A DNA stretch of 64,000 nucleotides from Golubevia sp. BC0850 (taxonomy: Eukaryota; Basidiomycota; Exobasidiomycetes; Golubeviales; Golubeviaceae): positions 744,001 to 808,000 of the forward strand of contig JAAVVG010000012.1 in NCBI GenBank assembly GCA_012976225.1. Reading direction: 5' to 3'. Of this stretch, positions 34,210-44,903 are shown one piece after another. Below the pieces are notes generated by a model. The model worked only from the letters and a program-made list of their open reading frames with translations. It had not been told where the DNA came from and did not search any database. A program made the position numbers and the translations under genes. Positions within the stretch are counted from its first letter, which is position 1, and every line of letters begins with the position of its first letter.

Positions 34210-35808
34210 ATGAAACTCCTCTTCTTTCTCATAATCTCCATGACCGCTGCAATGGCAGGACTGGCTCAATGGCAGGACTGGCTCAATGGCAGGACTGGCT
34301 CAATGGCAGGACTGGCTCAAGACGTCAACTCCTACGGTGAAGGTCTCATCGCTGCTTTCAAAGCTGCAGGCTTGGCCCAAGTAGCCGACCTCGTCGAAGG
34401 CAATGCCGACTTAATCGCAGAGCTACAGAATGGGAGCAAGACTAGGAAGTACCTCGAGCATCCATGGGGGTGGAGGCTCAAGCTCTGCTTTTGCCAGCTA
34501 TTGCCTTTGTATCCCATGCAAGCCTCTGAACCATTCTCGAGTCAATCAGCCAACCAGTCTCTGACTTTTATCGTGTTCGGCTTATCTCTCTCCATCTCCA
34601 ATCATCAATCTGTTGCTCCCTGCGTTTCTAGTTCTCGCCCCAACCGATGAAGCATACTCAGCTCTAGGAAACGATCTTCCCAGCACAGACGAGCTCCCCA
34701 ACGTCATCAGATTCCACATCATCAACTCCACTCTACTTCAAGAAGAGAGTAACCAGCCAGTCGATCAAGACGATAGCCACTCGGACTTCGAGGTCATCAT
34801 TCGTTCGACTCTTCTCAGCGACGACCGTAAGCTACCCGGAGACCACCCTCAGAACATAGTCCTCAGAAGATTCGATAGTAATGGGACGTTATGTGTCTCA
34901 CAACGTCGGGAAAACATCTCTTTAGCTTCTATCAATGACGGACCTCAATATCAAAACCTCAGAATTCAACTCATTACACAAGTCTTGAAACCTCCAGAAA
35001 GTGATTCGAATGTCTTCTACTTTTATGACTTATTTTCTCGCCATTATTGAGCTGATGCAGTAGTTGCTTCTGAGGGCGGTTTAACTCTCTTTGCTCCTCA
35101 GGATCCTACTGTTGATCAATTTCTGGACTTGTACTCTGGGCTTTCAACAGAAGAGGAGAACAACCTCATTCTGAATCATGTGCTCATAAACAAGATTATG
35201 TATTCGACTCAATTTCCAGATAAGGCTGACGATGATGATAACGGGAAGTGAGTTCTGACGATCTGACATCTCATCCCTTTTTTAGATCCGCTGATTTTCC
35301 TCATCATTTCTTTTCTTCTCCTCTTCAACAACTCAGTCCAAACAGAGTTAATAGCGTGACATCTGCCTCCGGAAACGAGCTCACTTTCAAGAAGAATGAG
35401 ACTGGAGTCTACCTCAGTTCTGGGAAAGCTAGTGCCAGAATTCTCCGCTCGGGCATCGTTGGCAACAATGGAGTCATCCACCTCATTGACAGATTTCTTC
35501 CAGTCAGTATCCTCACTTGATAAAACAGCTGCCGACCTTTCAATAAGTTCTGACCCAATCTTTCTCATCTCTTCCTTCAGATCACAACTGCCAATCCGGC
35601 AGCTGCTGAAGCAGCCGCTTCTTCCAACTTGGCTGCTCAAGGAGGCAGTACTTCAGCTCCAGGAGATGATAAAGGGTCTGAGTTCACCAGCAACGATGAG
35701 AAATCTCCCATTGCTTTGAGGGGTGGTTCGGCTGTCGCTGTTGCCACTTTGATGGCTTGTTCAGTCCGTTCCTGGACAATTCGAATTTTCTTCATCTTTT
35801 GTTTTTGA
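34210..35808 (+). pseudogene. Third fasciclin (FAS1) copy, apparently decayed
   Basis: This copy shares exon structure with copies A and B. Exon 2 starts at 34632 (VLAPTDEAYSAL), the intron 35248-35336 joins in frame, exon 3 ends IHLIDRFLP and exon 4 (35581-35808) encodes an Ala/Ser stalk and a hydrophobic tail. Two changes argue against function. The first exon ends KT at about 34442 where the donor seen in copies A and B (G|GTGAGT) has become AGGAAGTAC, with no in-phase GT nearby. An in-frame TGA at 35048-35050 lies just before the ADAVVASEGGLTLFAPQ segment of the second repeat. The signal peptide region holds four perfect copies of a 17-bp repeat. No TATA box comparable to copies A and B is seen. 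Transcription cannot be excluded. Confidence 0.75.
34251..34318 (+). repeat. Perfect 17-bp tandem repeat, four copies, in the signal peptide region
   Basis: The unit AATGGCAGGACTGGCTC occurs four times without a mismatch. A 17-base unit shifts the frame each time, but three extra copies add 51 bases, so the sequence leaves and re-enters the original frame: MAGLAQ, then WQDWLN, GRTGS, and MAGLAQ again before DVNSYGEG. The lack of mismatches suggests a recent expansion. Confidence 0.95.
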
Positions 35809-36386
35809 AAACCACAGCCACGTCCAGGTCTCAGCCAGGAAGAAGTGGGCTCTCTCTCTCTCTTCCCTTTGTTTGCAAAACATCCTCCTTTATAACTTCT
35901 TCCTGGGCGCATCTATTACCCTTGAGTGACCTCCAAGTCTGCCCTTGGAGGGTCATCCGATTCAGTCGTTCACGACTCTCAACCCCTTCTTTGCCATCTT
36001 CTGCTCCTCGTGGATGTGGTGCCATGGTCCCCATTCGCCTTTGAGGGACAAATTCTGTCCTTCAAAGACTACTTTCCAACTTGTTCCCTTGGACGCTTCC
36101 ACAAGAGAAGCACTACGCACCCTCTAGAGAGAGAGCACTCTCGTCTTCGATGACTCAATGCCACCCCTAGTCTTCTCTATGTTCTGCTAACGAATACAGA
36201 AGCGACAAGTTAATGAATCTATCTCAGGAGAGCTTTGGTGTCCAATAGGGAAAGAGTCAAAATAAAGGGGCTGAGAGCTGGGAGTTCGCGTTCTCTTGAC
36301 CTCGAAAAAGAAAAAGACCTCCTCTCTCAGTCTCTCTCCAAACACAACTTATCTTCCTGGGTCTTCACCACAGAAAAATCGTAGTT
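35809..36386. other. Spacer between decayed FAS1 copy and F-box/LRR-like gene
   Basis: I see no supportable gene. Open frames here are short and lack motifs. Confidence 0.4.
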
Positions 36387-37990
36387 ATGGCTAATCTACG
36401 AGCTGACTCTATGAATATCGAGAACACTTGGAGGACTGGTGGCTAAGTCTAATTCCTTTCTCTTCTCTCTCTCGCAGCATTCGAATCGTGAATCAGCAAA
36501 TTCTCATCAAGAACACCAGAAAGGAACCCGCCAACTTGATAGCATGCTAGAAGACGTCATTCCTTCGGTGGTCAATGCTGTTAGGAATTGGGCTGAGAGA
36601 GAGGAGGTTGGGCAAGAATGGAGAGTGGAACGGGAGAACGGAAGAAGGTTAGTTACTGAGTTGGTCCCTTGTTCCATCATGTCGTCATCCTTAACTCGGA
36701 GTCTATCTTTCACTAACTCAGCCAATAGGTTCAGAGGGTTCGGGCTCTTCTCAATCGCATTGACTTCAAGATCGGCCTTTGCGGTATGGTACCCTTCTCT
36801 ACTCCAGGACCTCACCGTGTCAGTTCCAACTCTGCCTTCGATTTTCCATCTACTTCAATAACAACCTCAGCTAGGTCGATACGTCAAATTATTAAAGATA
36901 CGAGAGTCAGTGCTCGCTGCTACGGACGGTAGCACTTCCTTCCCTCATGGAGTTGGCAGGCCTCCTTCGTTCTGGTACAGCCGGGAGAACGCTCACCATA
37001 GTTGAGGTTTTGGAAGCGGCCTTCGCAGAGGTCTTGAGCAAGTGCTATCATCTCCAAACTCTAGTCTTAAACATAGGAATTTACTCATTTAGTCTCACGA
37101 AGTCGGGCCTTCCAATGCCGTTCCTAGCTCAATCCCTGAAGAGAATTTTGGTAGATTATTGTGCCGCCTACATCGAAGTCAGCATGACCGCACGGAACGC
37201 GATCTGGATATTGGTGTTCTGTTCCAACTTACGTGAAGCTACCTTTTCATTTACGATGAATCTTGCAAGCTTCACTTTTCTGCTGGATTACTCTGCCATC
37301 TTCAAGGGTCTCATCAGGGTCATGCAGCTTGCTATCAGGCCGGTGCTTATCTGGGATTTAGGCTCGGTCAACAATTCAGGATGGTCAGAAAGGATAGAGG
37401 GAGATCAGGATATGGTGATGGTGGGAAGCAATCCTGAGACAACAGCAGTTTATCACTTCCTTCAGGTACTCAATCTCTCACTTCTTTGGAAATAGTAGGC
37501 GGTCATGCATCTGGAAATCACTCATCAGAAACCACTGCAGACTGTCTCTTTGGTCGCTCCAGCTCCTCTTCTTCGATCAAGCACCTTCGACTCATCTGTA
37601 TGCTTCCCTCGAAAACAAGCGGGTTGGATCTGGCCAACTTCAAGTCTCTCAAGATCCTGAGTCTAGATAGGATCTTACTGGAAAGTCTGGCGGAAGGGAA
37701 GCTAGGAAACTTAACCAGTGTCGAAGTGTTTCATCTAACGTACTACTGCTTTGACGAATCGTACGACGAAGATAGGAGATGGTCGGTCATTCTCACCAAT
37801 GATGTCTTTCCAAATCTGAGAGAGACAGTGTTCCCGTCTACGCCAATCGATGTTGATGGCATAGAAGCAAGTACTTGACGCTTCTTCGAAGGTTGGGTAG
37901 CGGCGAGGGAAGTCTTGAGGGAGAACGAGATGGTCAAAGGTGGGAAGATAAGGCTGAGGCTCTTAGAGGTAGGAGAATTTGGTGAGAACA
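36387..37990 (+). pseudogene. F-box/LRR-like gene, probably degenerate
   Basis: Coding-like segments appear in order: MLEDVIPSVVNAVRNWAERE near 36543, an intron-like gap with GTTAGT and CCAATAG ends, then a leucine-rich block from about 36947 (AFAEVLSKCYHLQTLVLNIG and on). A second leucine-rich block at about 37530-37878 includes SIKHLRLICMLPS and FKSLKILSLDRILLESL. The spacing is that of leucine-rich repeats in basidiomycete F-box proteins, which choose substrates for SCF ubiquitin ligases. Phases do not fit across the gap near 37466-37500. A TGA at 37876-37878 interrupts a frame that still reads like protein up to 37990 (FFEGWVAAREVLRENEMV). I infer decay, though a missed intron is possible. 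Confidence 0.5.
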
Positions 37991-38722
37991 ACTTGTAAGT
38001 TGAATCGCATTTACCGATCCATCCAGAATCTGACGTTGAACTGTTTCTCTTCTCCTTCCAGTTGGCGATGCATCGAAAGGAGAGAATTGTCTTTCATCCT
38101 TCGAACACCTCTTTCCCGGACCTCAGTGATGACAATTGAATCTGAACTTCAACAAAAATCTTCCGGCAAAGGATTTCATCTTACTTCTGATGGGAAAGAA
38201 AAGGGAATTGAGATGGGGGAAGGGAGTGGGAAGGCTGGGGAGCAGGAGAGAAGCGTAATTCTCGAACTTTTCTGTAGGGAGTGATAGCCTTAGATCCCAT
38301 AGAGTTTCAGACTCCAACAATAATTCGAGCAAAGAAGGTTGGAGGAAAGCTTGCTCTTCGTAGTTCTGTTTCTTCCAATTTTCTTGACCTTTCGTTGAGT
38401 CTGGAGGTAGCTCTTTCTCTTTACCTTGACCTGACTTCAGAACGCATGCGAGCACAAACATCGCATCGCTTCAAGTTTCTTTAGGAGGATGGATGGATCG
38501 GATCACTTCGATTTTGGCTTCAACATGCTTCACTTCTTCATGAGCCAACCGACCAGCAGATGAAATAGGGTGACTCGTTGATTCATGATTTCGTAAGAAG
38601 CTAATAATGCAGAGAAACATCTTGTCTAGTTACAGGACTCGAAATTGAAACACTAAAGCGAGAAACGAAGGCAAAGCTGACCATCTAGTTATCTATCTGC
38701 GACTCTATCCCTAATATTCCCA
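37991..38722. other. Spacer before guanine deaminase 3' end
   Basis: I see no gene. The left part may be the 3' end of the F-box/LRR-like unit and the right part the 3' region of guanine deaminase. Confidence 0.4.
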
Positions 38723-41700
38723 TCATTTGATTGGATGAGCTCCTCCTACGACACGTCCTCTGACGAAAACAGTATGAATGTTACGATCATCGGCACCGAA
38801 TAGGAACTTCTCAAAGACCTCTTCGAGTGTGTCTGTTGAACAGAAAGGGGAGAAAGGTGAAAAAGGAAACGAGTCAACATAAGTATCGCTGATCGAATTT
38901 GCTCGACCTGAGAGAGAAAGACTGACCTTCATTTTCGATGTACATTCCAGGATTACCCGTGTAACCTCTTGGACCCCAGACACTGGTAGTCGAGACTAGC
39001 AGAGCATCGAATTCCTTCCCTTTCTCAAGACTTCCAACTCTAGAAGCCAAGGAACAGACTTCAGCTCCTCCCAAAGTCGCTAGCCAAAAGAGAGTAGCGA
39101 TGCTCAAAGGACCTTGAGTGAAATCGTGTTGAGTCTCTCTTTCATAATCGTATTGACCATGAGAGGTGAGAAGTCCATTCGATCCGTTCCCAACTTTCTT
39201 TTCCTTTCCAGACATGAAGGATCCGCCGACTGCTTCTTGAGGGTATCGACCATCGATAACCTTAGCATCGTCTTGTACGACATCCGGTTGAGGATCCTTC
39301 AAAGCGTTTGGGACTTTGACCTCGATTCCATTTCCATTTCTGTTTCCGCCAGATAAGTCAGGGAAATTGAGGACTTTGGCAACCACGGAGGCTTCTCTGA
39401 TAGCACTCAACATCGACAGTCCGAATCCTCCAGAGACGTCTGTTCCTAAACCAACTTTGATACCTCTGTTCAACATCTCTCCGACTCTTGAGGTTCCAGA
39501 CCTCAAGTTGAAATTGGAGGTAGGACAGTGAGAGACTCCACACTTTCTCTTTCTGATCAGATCCATTTCGTCTGAAGAAAGATGAATGGCGTGAGCGAGC
39601 ACTGTTCTAGGGCCAAGAAGATTGAAGTGTTCGTAGACTTGAGAATAAGAGGCGGCGAAAGGGAAGAGTCTCTTGACCTCATTGATCTCTCCCACTGATT
39701 CCGAGAGATGGGTTTGAATTCGTACTGAGTCGAGAGAGAATGAATAATGGAAGTGGCAGTGAGTAGTAGAACGTGTACGCCAATCTTCAGCCAGAATGGT
39801 TACTCACGACTTGGATCTCTGCTCAACAAGGCAGAAATGCTAGCTAGCATAGCATCGGTACAGCTGATAGCGAACCTTGGAGTCAGGATGGGCTGAACCA
39901 ATTGACTCTCGTGATCTCTGTAGGTACTCCTACTCTTCTGTCTTTGAGCAGCAGAAGAGACAGAAGTAGCATTACTACTTGCACTGGTATGACTAGATCC
40001 AGAAGCACTTGAAGAGATACTCGAGCTAGAACTGGTTCTATGAGCATGCCTTAGACCAGAGGAGGATGGTGTCGGTAAAGCAACAGTCTTGCCCGAAGGA
40101 GATCCAGCCGGAGATCCGAAACTTGAAGCGCTACCACCACTCATCGGATTTTTCTTCTCTTGCGAAGGTGAAGCGTTGGGAGAAGATCCAGCTGAAAGCC
40201 TACCAGAAATAGAACTTTCTTTGTAACCTTTCTTCGTATTCTCCGATCCAGACATCATCTCCTCGACTGTCTTGCTAAGTCTGGCGATGCTGGCATCCAT
40301 TTCAGGACTTCCAGAAGTAGATCCGAAGCTGCCGGAATGAGAATGAAGGTGACTAGAGTTTGAACAACCTTCCTTTTCTCCAGTTCCGACCGAAGCAGAA
40401 GTAGGACCTAGACTTGGACTTGCACTTCCAGAATGTTGATAGCAACTGCCGAAAGGCTTCATCCTTCTGATGTAGATGATGAGCTCCTTGGTGTGCTCCA
40501 TAGAGATCGAGGCGTTCTTCTCTATGTAATCGATGGGAGAATTTCGATCCATCGAGCATCGTCCGATGAAAGCTCGCTGACCTCTCTCGTTACAGATGTC
40601 TGCTAAGATCTTTGAAGCCTCCAAGTGAAGAGTAGCGTAGTAGCAGGCGGTAGTCGTACCACTGTCGATCATCCTCTGAACTACACTAGAGTAGGTTCGA
40701 TGCGCATAGTTGACGTCTTCGAATTTCCTCTCTCTTGGGAAAGTGACGTTCTTCAACCAGTCCAGAAGCTCGTACTGCTGACCTAGACCTAGGGGTGAGA
40801 TTAGAAGAGATGTAGGTCAGAAAGAGAGAGTGAGCAAGCGCAAATCATTCAACAAGAACAAAAGAGAAGGTCAGCATCTCTCTTGGCTGAGTAATTGATT
40901 CTCTTTAACCTCAGCTGCCAGACTAGTTTCAGCAGTCTCTAGATATTATTCGTTCATACTCACCGATATTGGGTACTTGACATGCATGCTATCGAAGGGA
41001 CAGAAGAAGAGAAGAAAGAAGGAGGTTAGCGCTCTGCATAGATAAGAGATTTCTGGGTCCCAGCGTTCTTTTCAACATTAGCTAGTAAGACCAATCGAAC
41101 AAAAGTACTTTGAAACAGATAAAAAGCAGTTATTGCTGATTCTCAGAGGAGATATCGAGGCTACTCCGAGGACGCCACATGGGAGGGCATGAGGCCTTCT
41201 GACCTCTACTTACTCGGATGGGTCTACCCTGAAGTACCTCTCCATTTCCTCTGCACGAGTCTTGAATCTGAACGCGATCATTTAACAGAGCTCTGAATGC
41301 AGTCTGGAGATGTCGTGTGTTGAAGCGATCCCTTATCTCAGACATTTTTTCCTACCCATGAAAAAACTGGAAAGCTCCCTTTTGAACTCACTGTATGCGT
41401 ATCAATGAAACCAGGACAGAGGAAACTTCCTTTCTCCAATCTGACAACCTTCACATCTGCCATTTTCCAACCACATCTCGATACGATTCTTTGAATGGCA
41501 ATCGCTTCTTTTCGTGACTCGAGGGTGGGAGATTGAGGCCTCTCTTGATCACTTTCAGTCCTCGCCCTTGAGAGAGGTGTTGTAGATGATGAGGATGAGG
41601 ATTGCTCAGTAGAAGAAGTAGAAGATGACTGGTTGTCTTGTTGTAGTGGCATGACAGAAGGAGGCATGTCCAGTTTTGGTGGATCTTCAGCAGTTGGACT

Positions 41701-42084
41701 TAAAGGAGTCTCTTCTCTCTCAGCTTGAATCTTTCTATGAAGATCTCTACTTGCATTTCCACCTGGAATTGGAACCGGAGTTGAACTTCTGCCGCCTTCA
41801 TCATCTTCATTTCCATCTTCAGTGCTCTCTCCTTCTTGCTCGATGTCTCGTTCCACCTGGTCTAAATCTTCTACGAATCTAATGATTCCACCGGTTCCTA
41901 CTCCTAGAAGACCTCTTTGAATGATTGTGAGCTCTAAACTTGATTTTGGTGAGATGATGGAACCAACAAAGATCCTTCGAGGTAGAAGATTGGCTGGAAG
42001 AGTTGGGCGCAGAGAAGGTGAAGAGGAACTGAGTGGGGTTGACCTCTTGTTGGTAGAAGAAGTAGAAGAAGAAGAGGATGACAT
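38723..42084 (-). CDS. GUD1: Guanine deaminase with large disordered insertions
   Basis: Five exons (42084-41392, 40988-40964, 40788-39808, 39724-38927, 38832-38723) sum to 2607 bases, or 868 residues. The second exon is only 25 bases and completes the metal motif: CPGFIDTHT joined to HACQVPNIGLGQQYELLDWL. Further family marks are DSGTTTACYYATLH, RAFIGRCSMDRNSP, LTPRFAISCTDAM, THLSES, TVLAHAIHLS and GLGTDVSGG, which supply the zinc-binding His and Asp residues. It converts guanine to xanthine for purine salvage. The usual length is about 450-490 residues. The excess comes from Ser/Glu-rich inserts at about 80-195 and 351-535, plus a shorter one in exon 4, all within the amidohydrolase fold. 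A frame continues upstream without an ATG, so the start at 42084 is the likeliest. Confidence 0.94.
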
Positions 42085-42268
42085 TCCGTGAAGAATGAAC
42101 GACTTCCTATAGAGCGTGTTTGAGGGAGAAGATGATTGGGAGGAAGGAGAGAAAGTTCTAATTCGAGACCAGCTGATAAGGAAGGACGCGTATCGCAGCA
42201 CTGCCGGCCTTTATGAAATTTTGCAACCACCAACCTTCTTTCTCACCACTCCCACCTTTGGAAAAGAA
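42085..42268. promoter_or_regulatory. Divergent promoter of guanine deaminase and DJ-1 genes
   Basis: The divergent start codons are 184 bases apart, so the two genes must share upstream control sequence. No clear TATA box is visible. Confidence 0.55.
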
Positions 42269-43542
42269 ATGAGCAACTGGGACAAATCAATCTACGTCTT
42301 CGTTGCAGATGGAACAGAGGAGATGGAGCTCGTCATCACTTACGACATTCTAGGTCAGTCTCAAACTCTCAATCTCTAATCTTTGCTCTCTCTTCGGAAG
42401 GCTAGTCTTTCTCTTCCCTTCTTCCTTCTATAGACCCACTCTGTTTCGATTATCATGCATATCATGAGTTCTGACCATACTAATCACAAAATTGATCTCT
42501 TCTCTGACCCTCGTCCAAACCCCTCCCTTTCGAAATCGATTCTCAGTCAGAGCAGGTCTAATAGTCAAATCGGTTTCTGTCAACTCAGGAGATAGTTCGT
42601 CACCAAACATGGTTAAATGCAGTAGAGGAGTCACAGTGTTTGCCGACCTCAAGTTGGAAGAGCTTGAAGGTAAGCGAACGAAATGGGAGATGGAAGTTCC
42701 TTGGGTCCTTGCCCATTGCCCGGCTCCCTCCAAGGTCGATCTGTGGTAGATACAATTCGACCAAATCGCTTTTGCAAACGTGGACCAGGCTTGCGCGACT
42801 GCGAGAATGAGATACAGCGAAGCCGTCATCTCTCTCTAGTCTTTTGCCGATGAATATTCTCTAACCCGACCTACTTCTTCTCTCTCTCTCCTCCTCTTTA
42901 CTACTTCTCTCCTCAGATTCGGAGCTACTCTCCTCTGCCTTAGCTTTGATAGTACCTGGTGGACCCGGTTCGGCGGCAATGTCAGAAAATCCTAGAGTTC
43001 AAAAGCTTCTACAGACCGCCCATCAGAAAGGGACTCTCATTGGCTGTATTTGCGCTGGAACTCTTTCGGCGCTGACAGCCGAAATTGGATTTGGTGGAAA
43101 GATTACTAGCCATCCTAGTGTCAGAGAGAAGCTGGAAAAGGGTGGGTAAACCAACGTCTTGATGGCGAAGGTTCTCAGCTTGTGATTCCGCCTTTTCCTA
43201 AAGCTGGGAAGTCTTCTCTCTTTCTTTTTCCTTTTCGCGGATACAGATTACGAATACTCGGAAGATAGAGTAGTAGAATCAGGGAACTTGATCACAAGGT
43301 AAATTCCTCAGCACGCTCACTCCAGTTGGACACGCTTTCTCGCTCTTTGACGAATTTCTTCTGTTCACTTCCCTTTTGGATATTTGCTGATGTCCCTCTT
43401 CCTTTGTGATTAATTCTGCTTCTTTTGTAGTCGTGGACCAGGAACTTCCTTCTTATTCGCATTGACGATCGTTGAAAGACTTTGCGGCAAAGACAAAAGA
43501 AAAGAGATCGAAGGTCCAATGGTAGTTTCTTCTCAGCTTTGA
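42269..43542 (+). CDS. DJ-1/PfpI family protein
   Basis: Five exons (42269-42353, 42547-42669, 42917-43141, 43247-43298, 43431-43542) total 597 bases, or 198 residues, close to human DJ-1. The N-terminus keeps the conserved acidic site (DGTEEMELVITYDIL). The nucleophile elbow GCICAGTLSAL puts the reactive Cys at about 115. EIGFGGKITSHP, YSEDRV and SRGPGTSFLFALTIVERL match the DJ-1 core closely. Family members act as glyoxalase/deglycase enzymes and in oxidative stress protection; which activity applies here is not shown by sequence. Confidence 0.95.
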
Positions 43543-44903
43543 TAGTATCTCCTCTTAAAGATTGATTTGAAATAACGGAAGTCGATGGTGTCTCTAAAAA
43601 TTTAGCAACAAAGCTTGACAAGGATTATCGGACTCAGTGCGAGCGAGCGAGCGAGTTTGCTGGTAGACGATATCTTGGAGAAGCCGGCCTATGAACTCGT
43701 TGTCGATTCATTTCTTTTCCAAAAAAAAAAAAAGTCTTTCAGAAGCGACGGGATCCTTACATCCTGTTAGACCTGACCCCAATCTCAATTCTCAGCCTGT
43801 TTCGTCACCTTTGACTTGATCACGACGATATCTTCTTCGTTGTTTCGTTGAACATCATGATTCTTGAAGAGACATGATATAGAAAAATAAGACAAGGATC
43901 ATTGGGTCGATGAGACTGTCACTGTCGAGTCTGCACGCCAGACAAGAGAAAAAGAGACAGTGGGGCGTGGAAGAGTTATGAAAGATGCCAAAACGCTTAT
44001 ACAGACAGAGAGATAGAGAACTTTGGAGTGGAATGGAAAGTCCAGCAGAAGAAATGCAGACGTTTTCATTCATTCGAGAGGGGGGGGGGAAGAACTCGCT
44101 CTTCCATCTTGCCTCTTTCAGCTCATCTCAGCACCTTTAGCTCCGGAGCATTTATTCGAGTCAGGCTTTGGAACAAGATTCAGAACCTCGAACGATTTGA
44201 TTTCTTTGCTCCTTTTAGTGAATTGGAAAGCTGGTTCTGCGATGAGTGAAAACTTCTCTCTCTCTCTTCGAATAAGACGACGAAGAGATTTTGAATTCCA
44301 ACAGACCAGTCAAACTTCCATCCAAAGTTGACCGAGAGTTGATTTGTATTATTTAAAAGATTTTCAAGAGAAGGATGAGAAAGAGAATACAACAATTTTT
44401 TGTGATGATAAGAGAAGCTAATAGTACATGACGTCGACCGCGACCTATGAGTGTGTGTGTGAGAGAGAGACGAGAAATCAAAAAGAGGAAGAAGAGAAAT
44501 CGAAGAAGGAACAATCGCGGACAGGGGGTGGGGGAGGGAATGAATGCTAAACGGTGATGGATGACTTGAGATGATTGATGACTTGAGTTTTCATGATAGT
44601 TCTTAAAAAAATCATAAGAAGAATAGAGGAGTTTAGAAGTAGAAAATAATAGTATGTAGTAGTTAGGAGTGGGAGGAGAGCAGAGGAGTTTGAGGAAGAA
44701 GGTCGACGTCATGACCTATATAGCTTGAGATTTTTTTCAAGGGTCAGAGAACAAGATAAACTGAGACTTTGATAAACTTAGAAAAAGAAGAAAACTGGAA
44801 CTGGAATCTTTGATCGTTATGAAAAGAAGTTTAAAAGATGAAAAGCTGATTAGCATTTAAGTTCTAAATCTTTGTTAGTAAGGTAAGATGCTTGTGTTTT
44901 AAT
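43543..44903. other. Long spacer, no gene seen
   Basis: Includes a poly-A run near 43722-43734, a poly-G run near 44080 and a GT/GA run near 44450-44470. Only short low-complexity frames are open. The right end is the 3' region of the leftward unknown gene. Confidence 0.5.
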
